Source: Rhodocyclales bacterium (lineage in GTDB: Bacteria > Pseudomonadota > Gammaproteobacteria > Burkholderiales > Rhodocyclaceae). Taken from it: a stretch of DNA of 64,000 bases. Positions 17,330 to 24,781 of the stretch are shown here, piece after piece. The notes beneath the pieces are model-generated. The model was not told the origin of the DNA and searched no databases. It saw only the letters and a program-made list of their open reading frames with translations. Both the position numbers and the translations under genes were made by a program. Position 1 is the stretch's first letter; each line of letters opens with the position of its first letter. The stretch lies in the NCBI GenBank assembly GCA_003105015.1, contig PQAF01000028.1:248001-312000 (forward strand), given 5' to 3'.

Positions 17330-17815
17330 TCAGGACGGATTCGCCGCGCTTTCGCGCCGGTACCACTTCAGCAATGCGAGCGCCAGCAGCGCCGCATCGG
17401 TAAGCAGGATGACGCCGAATTTCCATACGTTCGAATTCAGCCGGCCGGGCACGAACGTCTGGGTGTCGAACATCCCGTTCAGGATGTCCGGGTTGAATTT
17501 CCAGGCCAGCACCCAGCCGATGGAAATCGCGGCAAGATAGCTCATGGCCGCGATCACGTAATGGCGCGGCCGGCCGAAAAGCAGGATCGGCGAAAGCAGA
17601 AAAGCGACGCCGAATGTCGCCGGCCACGCGACGACCTGATAAAAGCCGGGCGGGAAGACGGGCAATACGGCCGTCATGAAGACGCCCCAGAAGCTCTGCG
17701 CGCCCATGCCCCACGGATCGCCGAAACCCGCTGCCACGGCGACAATGCCCACTGCGAGCGGCGCCAGCATCGTGGCGACGAGAAGGGTTGTCAGCAAACG
17801 ATTCATTGGGGGCAT
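17330..17815 (-). CDS. Small four-helix membrane protein, unknown function
   Basis: The 161-residue protein has four predicted membrane helices at about residues 7-27, 50-70, 83-105 and 133-152. No family is recognised. The start is set at ATG 17815 (MPPMNRLL); ATG 17806 three codons in is equally possible. It heads a three-gene minus-strand group with the TfoX-like and acetyltransferase genes. Confidence 0.6.
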   Translation of the reverse strand: MPPMNRLLTTLLVATMLAPLAVGIVAVAAGFGDPWGMGAQSFWGVFMTAVLPVFPPGFYQVVAWPATFGVAFLLSPILLFGRPRHYVIAAMSYLAAISIGWVLAWKFNPDILNGMFDTQTFVPGRLNSNVWKFGVILLTDAALLALALLKWYRRESAANPS

Positions 17816-17867
17816 GCGTCCCGGGGGACACGCTCCGCACAATATAGCGCTTCGGTGCAGGGGCCGA

Positions 17868-18773
17868 TCATTTTTCGGGCCGGGTCATGCGCCTGGCCAG
17901 GAAATCAAAGATCCGCTTCCGCGTATCTTCGGTCACGGCCTGGTCGTACAGGTAGGTCACGCGTTCGCCGTTGTAGGCAGTCTTGGTGAAGCCGTGAAGC
18001 TCGGACTGGTCCCAGGAATGGGTGGCATCCGGGTACAAGTGCCATTCGACCGGCGCGCCGGCTTCCTTGAGCCTGGGCAACCGCTCGAGGCATGAGGCCG
18101 GGGGCGTTTCGTTGTCCTTGCCGCCCATGAGCATCAGCAGAGGGCGGTCGGTGTCGGGCTGCAGGATCTGCACCCCTTGCGGCCGGTTGCGCGTGGGCGC
18201 CAGGGCGCAAAATCCATACACGGAAATGGCCGAGGCGATCGGCGGCGCGCCCGGCCGCAGCGCGTTCGCAACGCTGGAACTGGCCGCCCAGGTGGCGACA
18301 AGCGCACCCTTCGAGAAGCCCAGGATGGAAATGCGCTTGGCGTCCACGTAGGGCAGCGTGGCGAGATGGGCAACGGCGTCGAGCGCGTCCTTGATCAGGC
18401 GCGCATTCGCGATCTGCGGCGGCGAGCCGCAATCGTTCCTGAGGCCGCGCATGGCGTCCGGCACCAGGACGACATAGCCCTCCTTCAGCGCCGCTTCCGC
18501 CCAATGGCGGATGTGCTGCTTGACGCCGCCGCAGGTGTGGAAGACGACGAGCGCGGGCAGCTTACCGGGATCCTTCCTGCCCGGCGTGAGCAAAGCGTTC
18601 GACAGGTTGGTGAACGTTCCCAGCTCCGTTGCCTCTGCCGGGAAGGAGAGATCGTCTCCCTGCTTCAGTTCGGTCTTGAGCGTTTCCGGCGTCCCGTACT
18701 GGGCAAGCGCACTCGCGCTGGATGCGCCCAACAGGACCGCGGCCATTCCGAGCAGGGAGCGAAAAGCTTTCAT
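17868..18773 (-). CDS. Secreted dienelactone-hydrolase-like alpha/beta hydrolase
   Basis: A signal peptide (residues 1-24, cleavage after ASALA) precedes an alpha/beta hydrolase of the dienelactone hydrolase type. The nucleophile elbow is GFSKGA, with Ser where many family members have Cys. Asp in MGGKDNE and His in DATHSWD complete the triad. The length is 301 residues. The substrate is unknown; a periplasmic ester or lactone is likely. A downstream AraC-type regulator on the same strand starts upstream of this gene. Confidence 0.8.
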   Translation of the reverse strand: MKAFRSLLGMAAVLLGASSASALAQYGTPETLKTELKQGDDLSFPAEATELGTFTNLSNALLTPGRKDPGKLPALVVFHTCGGVKQHIRHWAEAALKEGYVVLVPDAMRGLRNDCGSPPQIANARLIKDALDAVAHLATLPYVDAKRISILGFSKGALVATWAASSSVANALRPGAPPIASAISVYGFCALAPTRNRPQGVQILQPDTDRPLLMLMGGKDNETPPASCLERLPRLKEAGAPVEWHLYPDATHSWDQSELHGFTKTAYNGERVTYLYDQAVTEDTRKRIFDFLARRMTRPEK

Positions 18774-18822
18774 TGGTTTTTCCTTTCTTTATGGGAGGAA
18801 GAGTACATCATCAAGGGTTCTT

Positions 18823-19860
18823 CTACGGGCGGGCGAAGTCGGGGATGCGGAAGCGCTTGCGATAGGCGCCCGGGGCGAGGCCGGTGGTGCGCTTGAACAG
18901 GCGCCGGAAGAAGGCCGCGTCCTCGTAACCGACGCGCCAGCCGATCTCGTCGACCGGGGCGTCGGTCCGCTCGAGCCGGCGCTTGGCGTCCTCGATGCGC
19001 AGGCGCTGCACGTAGGCGATCGGCGTGAGCCCGGTGGCGCTCGTGAAGCGCCGCTTGAAGGTGCGCTCGGCGAGCCGCGAGCGCTTGATCATCTCCTCGA
19101 CGGGGTTGGCGACCGAGAAATGCTTGCCCAGCCATTGCTGCGCGCTCTGGATGTCGCCGTCGCCGTGGTCGGTCCTGCCCTCGAAGATCATGTACGGCGC
19201 GAGCCCGTCCTGGTGCCACTGCAGCGCGAACAGGCGCGCGATCTCCTGCGCGGTGGTCGCGCCGGCATAGCGTGCGATGAGGTAGAGCACCATGTCGTGC
19301 CAGGTCGTCGAGGCGCCCGAGCTCACCAGCTCCTCGCGCAGGCCGGAGATCATCAGCACGCGCTCGGGATGGATCGGGACCGCCGGATAGGTGGCGGCGA
19401 AGGTGCGGGCGTAGCCGAAGTGCACCGTGGCGTCCTTGCCGTCGAAGGCGCCGGTCTCCGCCAGCAGAAAAATTCCCGAGCAGGCCGAGCAGAGCACGGC
19501 GCCGCGCGCGTGCATCCTGGCGAGCCACTCGACCAGGCGCGGATAGCGGCCCTTTATCCAGCCTTCCGGCCGCAGCAGCACGGACGGGACGATCACGATG
19601 TCGGTCGCATCGATGGCGTCGATCGACCGCTGCACGCTGACCGGCACCCGGCTCGCCAGCTCCAGGGGCCCTGCCGACTCGCCCACGATCTCGACGCGAA
19701 ACGGCGCCGGCGCAACCGCAGCGGTGCTCGGCATGCCCGCGGGCACCGACGCATGCATGACGTCGTAGATGCCGAACAGCGTGGACACCACCGCATCGGG
19801 CAGCGCCACCAGGCTGACGTGGCAGGGATGCGAACCGGGCTGCGAGGGCGGCTTGGCCAT
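18823..19860 (-). CDS. GlxA-type transcriptional regulator (DJ-1/PfpI plus AraC HTH)
   Basis: The N-terminal about 200 residues form a DJ-1/PfpI-like sensor domain, with the nucleophile-elbow-like VLCSACSGIFLLAETG. The C-terminal about 110 residues form an AraC-type double HTH ending AFFRRLFKRTTGLAPGAYRKRF. Start ATG 19860 follows GGAGA at good spacing and gives 345 residues. It diverges from the methyltransferase gene at 19989 and precedes the hydrolase, so either could be a target. The ligand is unknown. Confidence 0.88.
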   Translation of the reverse strand: MAKPPSQPGSHPCHVSLVALPDAVVSTLFGIYDVMHASVPAGMPSTAAVAPAPFRVEIVGESAGPLELASRVPVSVQRSIDAIDATDIVIVPSVLLRPEGWIKGRYPRLVEWLARMHARGAVLCSACSGIFLLAETGAFDGKDATVHFGYARTFAATYPAVPIHPERVLMISGLREELVSSGASTTWHDMVLYLIARYAGATTAQEIARLFALQWHQDGLAPYMIFEGRTDHGDGDIQSAQQWLGKHFSVANPVEEMIKRSRLAERTFKRRFTSATGLTPIAYVQRLRIEDAKRRLERTDAPVDEIGWRVGYEDAAFFRRLFKRTTGLAPGAYRKRFRIPDFARP

Positions 19861-19988
19861 GGTGCGTCTCCGATGTGGCACGAATGAACCGAAATGGGGC
19901 GATTCCGGCTCTCCCGCCGGACTGGCTGCGTTGCGATTATAGACGCGCAGTCAATACCCTTTGAACCCAACGGAAAGGAACCGCAATC

Positions 19989-21056
19989 ATGGACGCACCC
20001 GTCATCGATCAAGCGAAACTCGAATCCTTCATCATGCGCGCCGTCGGCGACCTCTCCGCCGGCTACGGCGGCGTGATGGTCAGCCTGGGCGGCAAGCTCG
20101 GCCTCTACAAGGCCATGGCCGGCGCCGGGCCGATCAGCGCCAAGGAGCTCGCCGCGCGCACCGGCTGCGCCGAGCGCTACGTCCGCGAATGGCTGAACTC
20201 GCAGGCCGCCGGCGGCTACGTCAACTACCACGCCGTGAGCGACACCTACGAGCTCTCGCCCGAGCAGGCGATCGTGCTCGCCGACGAGGACAGCCCGGTG
20301 TACATCCCCAACGCATGGAACACCCCGGCCTCGATGTGGTTCGACGAGGACAAGGCCCTCGATGCCTTCCGCACCGGCAAGGGCGTGGCGTGGGGCGACC
20401 ACAACGGCCGGCTCTTCTGCGGCGTGGCGGCCTTCTACCGCAACGCCTACCGCGGCAGCCTGGTGCCGCAGTGGCTGCCCGCCCTCGACGGCGTCGTGGA
20501 CCAGCTCAAGGCCGGCATCCGCGTCGCCGACGTCGGCTGCGGCCACGGCCACTCGAGCATCCTGATGGCCGAGGCCTTCCCGAAGTCGCGCTTCCACGGC
20601 TTCGACGTGCACGCGGACTCGATCGACGAGGCCAGGCTGAATGCGGAAGACGCGGGCGTGGCCGAACGGGTGGACTTCGCGATCGCGCGGGCGGCGGACT
20701 ATCCCGGCAAAAACTACGGCCTCATCTGCTTCTTCGACTGCCTGCACGACATGGGCGATCCGGTCGCCGCGGCGCGGCACGCCGCCGAGACCCTGGCCCC
20801 CGGCGGCACGGTCATGCTGGTCGAGCCCTTCGCCAACGACCGCGTCGAGGACAACCTCTCGCCGGTCGCCCGGCTCTACTACGCCGCCTCGACCACGATC
20901 TGCTGCGCCCACGCGATCTCGGAGGGCGGGCATCACGTCCTCGGCGCGCAGGCCGGGGAGGCGCGCCTCGCCGAGGTGTTCCGCAAGGCCGGCTTCACGC
21001 ACTTCCGGCGCGCCGCCGAAACGCCCTTCAACCTGATCCTCGAAGCGCGCCTCTGA
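19989..21056 (+). CDS. SAM-dependent methyltransferase with N-terminal winged-helix domain
   Basis: The 355-residue product has an N-terminal dimerisation/winged-helix-like region (KELAARTGCAERYVREWLNSQAAGGY) and a class I SAM-binding domain with VADVGCGHGHSSILMAEAFP near residue 178 and GFDVHAD as the acidic loop. The arrangement resembles O-methyltransferase-like proteins annotated as Rv2258c-type. The substrate is unknown. GGAAAGGAACC precedes the ATG. It is divergent from the GlxA-type regulator, which may control it. Confidence 0.82.
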   Translation: MDAPVIDQAKLESFIMRAVGDLSAGYGGVMVSLGGKLGLYKAMAGAGPISAKELAARTGCAERYVREWLNSQAAGGYVNYHAVSDTYELSPEQAIVLADEDSPVYIPNAWNTPASMWFDEDKALDAFRTGKGVAWGDHNGRLFCGVAAFYRNAYRGSLVPQWLPALDGVVDQLKAGIRVADVGCGHGHSSILMAEAFPKSRFHGFDVHADSIDEARLNAEDAGVAERVDFAIARAADYPGKNYGLICFFDCLHDMGDPVAAARHAAETLAPGGTVMLVEPFANDRVEDNLSPVARLYYAASTTICCAHAISEGGHHVLGAQAGEARLAEVFRKAGFTHFRRAAETPFNLILEARL

Positions 21057-21076
21057 CGCGGGCAGGGCGGCCGGGA

Positions 21077-21100
21077 AAAGTCAGTCGCTGCGGGACGGCG
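21077..21100 (+). repeat. Dispersed 24-bp motif, copy 6
   Basis: AAAGTCAGTC, GCTGCG, GGACGGCG between two convergent genes. Its 3' half forms the left arm of the terminator hairpin at 21088-21113. Confidence 0.8.
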
Positions 21101-21113
21101 TGCCGTCCCGCAG
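21088..21113. terminator. Bidirectional hairpin between convergent genes
   Basis: CTGCGGGACGG (21088-21098) pairs perfectly with CCGTCCCGCAG (21103-21113) around a 4-nt loop, an 11-bp GC-rich stem between the stops of the methyltransferase and isochorismatase genes. There is no clear T-run, so termination strength is uncertain. The left arm is part of a dispersed-motif copy. Confidence 0.65.
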
Positions 21114-21115
21114 TC

Positions 21116-21664
21116 TCACAGCTCGGCGCGCAGTTCGTCGGCCGTCCGCACGCGGGCGAACAGGCCGTTCAGCCCGGCGAGGTAGGCGAGGTGCACACTG
21201 GCGGCCTCGATGCGCTGGCCGCCGAACTGCAGGTCGCGCGTGGCGCAGGCATCTCCTGCCAGCGAGCACTGGAAGCCCAGGTCGGCGGCCGCGCGCACCG
21301 TGGAGTCGATGCACATGTGCGTCATCATGCCGGCGAACACCAGCTTCGTCGCCCCGGCTGCGCGCAGCGATTCGAGCAGCGCCGTCTCGCGGAAGCTGTT
21401 CGGGAAGTGCTTCACCACCACCGGCTCGCTCCCGTTCGGCTTCACCGCGCTGTGAATCTCGGCGCCCGGCGTGCCGGGCAGGAAGAAGGTCGCGCCGGGG
21501 CGCGTGGCGATGTGCTGCACATGGAACACCGGCAGCCCGCGCTGCCGGAAGGAATGCAGCAGCCGCGCCGCCTGCGCGACCGCGGCCTCCGCGCCCACCA
21601 GTTCCATCGTGCCGCCGGGGAAGTAGTCGTTTTGCAGGTCGATGAGGATGAGGGCTGTGGTCAT
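21116..21664 (-). CDS. Isochorismatase-family cysteine hydrolase
   Basis: The 182-residue product has the family triad: Asp9 in LILIDLQNDYF, Lys in VVVKHFPNSF near residue 85 and Cys in FAGMMTHMCIDSTVRAA near residue 118. Members hydrolyse small amides or ethers, such as nicotinamide, and the substrate here is unknown. Its ATG lies only 43 nt from the last attC-like site of the cassette array, so cassette transcription may run into it. Confidence 0.87.
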   Translation of the reverse strand: MTTALILIDLQNDYFPGGTMELVGAEAAVAQAARLLHSFRQRGLPVFHVQHIATRPGATFFLPGTPGAEIHSAVKPNGSEPVVVKHFPNSFRETALLESLRAAGATKLVFAGMMTHMCIDSTVRAAADLGFQCSLAGDACATRDLQFGGQRIEAASVHLAYLAGLNGLFARVRTADELRAEL

Positions 21665-21706
21665 GGTTTGGCTGTTGGGGTTGGTTGCAGATCTGATATC
21701 AGGTGG

Positions 21707-21802
21707 GGCTTACGTTTGAATTCAGGGGCCGCCGGAGCGCGAAGCGCGGAGGAAACCGGTAAGCGCAGCTTGCCGGCGGACCCCTGGAACGAGATGTTGG
21801 AG
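21707..21802 (-). other. attC-like recombination site 3 (end of cassette array)
   Basis: On the minus strand: CTCCAAC (R''), then ATCTCGTTCCAGGGGTCCG, a central hairpin region with CAAGCTGCGCTT, then CGGCGGCCCCTGAATTC, and GTAAGCC (R'). The long arms CCAGGGG-T-CCGCCGG and CCGGCGG-CCCCTG pair with an unpaired T, as integron attC sites do. The R' box is degenerate, as expected for the last site of an array. The centre resembles that of site 1. Confidence 0.7.
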
Positions 21803-21806
21803 CGCA

Positions 21807-22223
21807 CTAATCCCCCTGGTAATAGAAAGCCAGCCAAAAAGAACAACCTAACCAGGCGACCGATCCTACGAGACCGCCGACATGCATCTGGACAGCGGAG
21901 AGCCCACCAACCATGATGCTCAATGGGATCCCGAGGAATCCGATCAACCGACCTACTCGCCGCGTAAGCTTCTTTGAACGCGCGGCGCTTTTCTGCACCT
22001 TTGCTTGGGAGACTTGACGATCCTTGATTTGACTCGCCCGAAGATTCCTCAGAAGGACGTCAGCATCGAGGCGTTGCTCCGTGAGTACTTCTTTCCAGGC
22101 TTCGCGTGCTTCTGGTGTAAACCTCGTCGGTTCTGAAACCATCTGATCTGTAAGTACTTCGAGTTGATCGAGCGAGTAGGCCAGATACTCGGCCTTGTGA
22201 AATGCCTTTCGATCAAGATCCAT
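21807..22223 (-). CDS. Cassette gene: hypothetical protein with two C-terminal membrane helices
   Basis: No family is recognised. The 138-residue protein has a charged helical N-terminal region with many basic and acidic residues. Two membrane helices follow at about residues 94-112 (LIGFLGIPLSIMVGGLSAV) and 115-135 (HVGGLVGSVAWLGCSFWLAF). ATG 22223 is chosen for an AGGAAGA site upstream. Codon use is less GC-biased than the chromosome. It ends 4 bp from an attC-like site, a typical cassette arrangement. Confidence 0.6.
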   Translation of the reverse strand: MDLDRKAFHKAEYLAYSLDQLEVLTDQMVSEPTRFTPEAREAWKEVLTEQRLDADVLLRNLRASQIKDRQVSQAKVQKSAARSKKLTRRVGRLIGFLGIPLSIMVGGLSAVQMHVGGLVGSVAWLGCSFWLAFYYQGD

Positions 22224-22240
22224 GTGTCTTCCTCTCAAGC

Positions 22241-22276
22241 AATCGGAATCGAAGTTCTTCGAATTCGTCGTTATGC
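22241..22276 (-). other. attC-like recombination site 2 (truncated)
   Basis: The minus strand has GACGCATAAC, exactly complementary over 10 bases to GTTATGCGTC at the start of the neighbouring cassette (23679 leftward). That is the expected relation between a cassette's own R'' box and its leading core. A short inverted pair GAATTCGAAG/CTTCGATTC follows, but no good R' box is visible. The site therefore looks shortened, perhaps by a deletion that also removed the start of the next cassette. Confidence 0.6.
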
Positions 22277-22295
22277 GTCGACGTGCGGCTAGAGT

Positions 22296-23642
22296 TCACT
22301 TGACCTTCCGACCGCGGCCTGATGCAGACTTCTTCTTTGGTGTATCAATGACGGCGAGCATTGCAGATCGACCACCTTTAGCATTGGCTTCGAGAACCTG
22401 CTTCAGAAGCGATATAGACTGTGGCCCCGCCCCAATCCAGCCTACACGCGCCAACTGAATGAACTCAGTGTTGTTCAAGTAACGTGGGCAATTCCCATAG
22501 CCAACAAACATACCGCCGCTTAGTCCTTTAGCCTCCGGGAGTGCCAGAAACTCGCGCAGATGGGCTTCCGACATAGTGATTCCGGGAACCAGACTTTCGT
22601 CACGAGCATCGGGACGAAATTGCTCGCAAAACTTGAAGTAGAAAGGACCATCGTTTAGACGATAACTCCAGAGAGTGGCGGGCACGGGCGTAACTGTTGC
22701 GGCGGCAGAGCGGAAGGCGTTCATCCGGTGCAACTGCTGATGAATATTGGACGATGGGGAAACATGGTAAGACCAGCTTGTTCCATCTCTGTCCATCTTC
22801 TTGTACTGAAGAAGTAAGAAGCTGTCGTAGCAGGTGCTGTAAATGATCAGATCAATTCCCAAGGCGGTTTCAATCGGTGTTTGATCGACCACATGGACGC
22901 GTACATTTTTTTCGCGGCCATCCGAAAACATGGCGGACTTGCTGGGAACATCGCCCAGTAAGATACGAAAGATTCGTGCATCGTGTTCCAGCAGCGTTCT
23001 TTCCTGAATTGGCTGTCCGTCGAGAAGATCAAGTATCGAGGAGGCAGCATCAACCTGTTCGGCCTTTAGGCTCTTGAGCACTTGCGCTCTGTCCAGTTCG
23101 GCAATCTCAAGGCTGAGGCCGACGCCGTCGCGCTGCTCGTTAAGCCGCTCGACACGAGTGGACTCGCCAAACAGGCGACGCTCCTCACGTCGCAACCCAA
23201 TTAGATGGTCAATCGCGTCGGACGCTTCGGGACGCAATTGTCGCAGTTCAACAAGTAGACCGTCCCACGTTGTGTTGTCGGTGCGGCTCAGAGTCTCAGG
23301 AGTACATACGACACTCTCCAAGTCGGAAATGAGCAGATCGCTATTTGCAATTGGCGGGTCGAACGTGATGATGTTCGACATTCGCATCTTTAACTTTCCA
23401 GACCCACCGCTTCCATGCATTCGCTCCATCATGGCCATCGCTGAAATAGCGAGCGGCTCTTTGCTCAGCACAAGCAACACAAGTTCTCTTCGCTCAAATT
23501 CCCAGTCAAGAGCGGAGAATGAATCGGTTAACTCACGACCAGAGTAAAGCCGTGCGGCAAGCCACTCCGTTCTTTCAGGCTCGAAGGTGAGAACGAAGCC
23601 TGAGTACGGAACCGGTTGCTTGAGGGTCTTCTTCTTAGGCAT
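22296..23642 (-). CDS. Cassette gene: hypothetical protein, possible PD-(D/E)xK nuclease-like core
   Basis: The 448-residue protein is not recognised as a whole. A segment ETALGIDLIIYSTCYDSFLL, followed by LQYKK, has the spacing of a PD-(D/E)xK nuclease core (E, then G-I-D, then Q-x-K). That is suggestive only. The start ATG 23642 lies 37 nt inside the cassette boundary. The C-terminus is lysine-rich (TPKKKSASGRGRKVK). GC content is clearly below the flanks. Defence function is possible because cassettes often carry such genes, but this is inference. Confidence 0.6.
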   Translation of the reverse strand: MPKKKTLKQPVPYSGFVLTFEPERTEWLAARLYSGRELTDSFSALDWEFERRELVLLVLSKEPLAISAMAMMERMHGSGGSGKLKMRMSNIITFDPPIANSDLLISDLESVVCTPETLSRTDNTTWDGLLVELRQLRPEASDAIDHLIGLRREERRLFGESTRVERLNEQRDGVGLSLEIAELDRAQVLKSLKAEQVDAASSILDLLDGQPIQERTLLEHDARIFRILLGDVPSKSAMFSDGREKNVRVHVVDQTPIETALGIDLIIYSTCYDSFLLLQYKKMDRDGTSWSYHVSPSSNIHQQLHRMNAFRSAAATVTPVPATLWSYRLNDGPFYFKFCEQFRPDARDESLVPGITMSEAHLREFLALPEAKGLSGGMFVGYGNCPRYLNNTEFIQLARVGWIGAGPQSISLLKQVLEANAKGGRSAMLAVIDTPKKKSASGRGRKVK

Positions 23643-23672
23643 ATGTACTAGCGGGACGATTGGTCCCGAGAC

Positions 23673-23773
23673 GCATAACGAGTTTGAGGTACCCGGCCGC
23701 CGGATCGGCGAAGCCGCGGCGGGAATCTGCAAGCGCAGCTTGCAGGCGGTCCGTGCTAACCGAGAGGTTAGGG
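23673..23773 (-). other. attC recombination site 1
   Basis: On the minus strand: CCCTAAC (R''), L'' CTCTCGGTTAGCACGG, a central part with CTGCAAGCTGCGCTTGCAG, L' CCGGGTACCTCAAACTC and GTTATGC (R', 23679-23673). The extended R'' GAGCCCTAAC is perfectly complementary over 10 bases to GTTAGGGCTC at the cassette start (24474 leftward), which is the diagnostic relation for an integron cassette. The length is about 101 bp. Confidence 0.85.
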
Positions 23774-24460
23774 CTCGGGGACATTTAGAAAGCCAAGAGG
23801 ACGCAGTTCATCGACGGTCGGGCTAAAGAGTGCGCTCGAAAATACAGCGTAAAGCGCATGCTTCATCAGCTGCAATTCCTTATGGTTGAAGTTGTGCCAA
23901 TCGGTATCGAGGTTCTTTTCCAGAAGTTGAAGATGCACTCGGTTCCGAAGTTTCCGCAGGTAGTTCAGCTTCTTGTATAGAGGCTCATCATTACCAAGGA
24001 GCTTCTTTGTTTCGACCTTCTTCAGCATAGAGTCGAAGTTCATTTCTTCCTCGATCGGCTCAGGAAGCTTTTGAAAAAAGTGATTTTCGATCTTGCAGGT
24101 ATCTGTGTTGACCGCAAATTCGTTGGTCACCACCTTTCGGAGAAGCTGCCAATGGTTTTCTCGGTGAAGGCCTTTTGCGCGGAGGACGTAGTACAGAAGG
24201 GCTTCAATGACTGATGTGCCGACGATCAAGAAGTTCTTTACGGAGATTGTCCATAGCACCGACGTTAGGCGAAGATCTTGTAGGGTGAAGTCAATGTATT
24301 CGAGATATTGAAGGTTGTAGGCAAGATTGCTCTTCAAACCATCCGCATGTGGGACGGAGGCAGTCGGAACAATGAGTTTCCCAAGAAACGCTCGGTGGGT
24401 GTCCACGGGAACCGGCAACCATCGATCATTCTCACCACACGTCTTGCAAAGTCGCGGCAT
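23768..24460 (-). CDS. Cassette gene: HEPN-like domain protein
   Basis: The 230-residue protein is rich in helices. Near its C-terminal third LNYLRKLRNRVHLQ has an R-x6-H arrangement (Arg169, His176) with RN, the signature of HEPN-fold RNases. The N-terminal CKTCGE may bind metal, followed by a long helical region with SVIEALLYYVLRAKG. HEPN proteins often act in abortive infection or toxin-antitoxin systems, so a phage-defence role is plausible. ATG 24460 lies 14 nt inside the cassette boundary GTTAGGGC, and the stop overlaps the attC site. Family assignment is moderate. Confidence 0.6.
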   Translation of the reverse strand: MPRLCKTCGENDRWLPVPVDTHRAFLGKLIVPTASVPHADGLKSNLAYNLQYLEYIDFTLQDLRLTSVLWTISVKNFLIVGTSVIEALLYYVLRAKGLHRENHWQLLRKVVTNEFAVNTDTCKIENHFFQKLPEPIEEEMNFDSMLKKVETKKLLGNDEPLYKKLNYLRKLRNRVHLQLLEKNLDTDWHNFNHKELQLMKHALYAVFSSALFSPTVDELRPLGFLNVPEP

Positions 24461-24467
24461 ATGAGAG

Positions 24468-24474
24468 CCCTAAC
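24468..24474 (-). other. Cassette-start core site GTTAGGG
   Basis: The minus-strand GTTAGGGCTC marks the left boundary of the HEPN-like gene cassette and matches, as reverse complement, the R'' box of attC site 1. Upstream an attI site would be expected. I see no integrase gene in the next several kilobases. Confidence 0.75.
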
Positions 24475-24495
24475 TAGATGCAGACGTCATCAAAA

Positions 24496-24555
24496 GGTTG
24501 CCATTAGTGGATACAAGCATCCACATATGGATACAAGTGTCCATATATGGCAACC
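24496..24555. repeat. Nested inverted repeat forming a perfect three-way junction
   Basis: The outer stem is GGTTGCCAT (24496-24504) with ATGGCAACC (24547-24555). Inside it, GTGGAT/ATCCAC (24507-24524) and ATATGGA/TCCATAT (24525-24546) form two hairpins. Only TA at 24505-24506 is unpaired at the junction. The two inner hairpins share the sequence GGATACAAG. It could be a structured RNA, a folded single-strand recombination site or paired operators; the sequence does not say which. Confidence 0.7.
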
Positions 24556-24708
24556 GGCAGGTGTCCATATTTAGGCGCATTTCTTCTTCTCCTCCCTGAG
24601 AGAACGCCGAGTATGTGCTGGTGGGGCGGGCGGATTTATTTTTGCGCAAATATACACCCGGTCGGCCGCGGCCGGAATGAATCGGGGGCGGGGAGGACGC
24701 TGCCGGGA

Positions 24709-24732
24709 AAAATCAGCCGTCGTGGGACGGCG
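24709..24732 (+). repeat. Dispersed 24-bp motif, copy 7
   Basis: AAAATCAGCC, GTCGTG, GGACGGCG, a diverged copy, intergenic. Its flanks (CTGCCGGGAAAA before, GGACGCGGC after) also match those of copy 8 at 25705. Confidence 0.65.
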
Positions 24733-24781
24733 ATCTGGACGCGGCTTCGGGGTGAGGAGTTGTTGCGTCGGTTTTCTGCTC

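Larger units (their letters stand above)
24475..24781. other. Gene-free region beside the cassette array
   Basis: About 307 bp with no credible gene. Its left part is AT-rich and contains a three-way-junction inverted repeat at 24496-24555 and a further TGTCCATAT at 24562-24570. Its right part returns to high GC and holds dispersed-motif copy 7. No integron integrase or convincing attI site is visible. Confidence 0.6.

Noticed and set aside
24507..24570. Repeated GGATACAAG and TGTCCATAT units as a CRISPR array
   Set aside because: Two to three units without spacers of constant length; they are arms of a nested inverted repeat.
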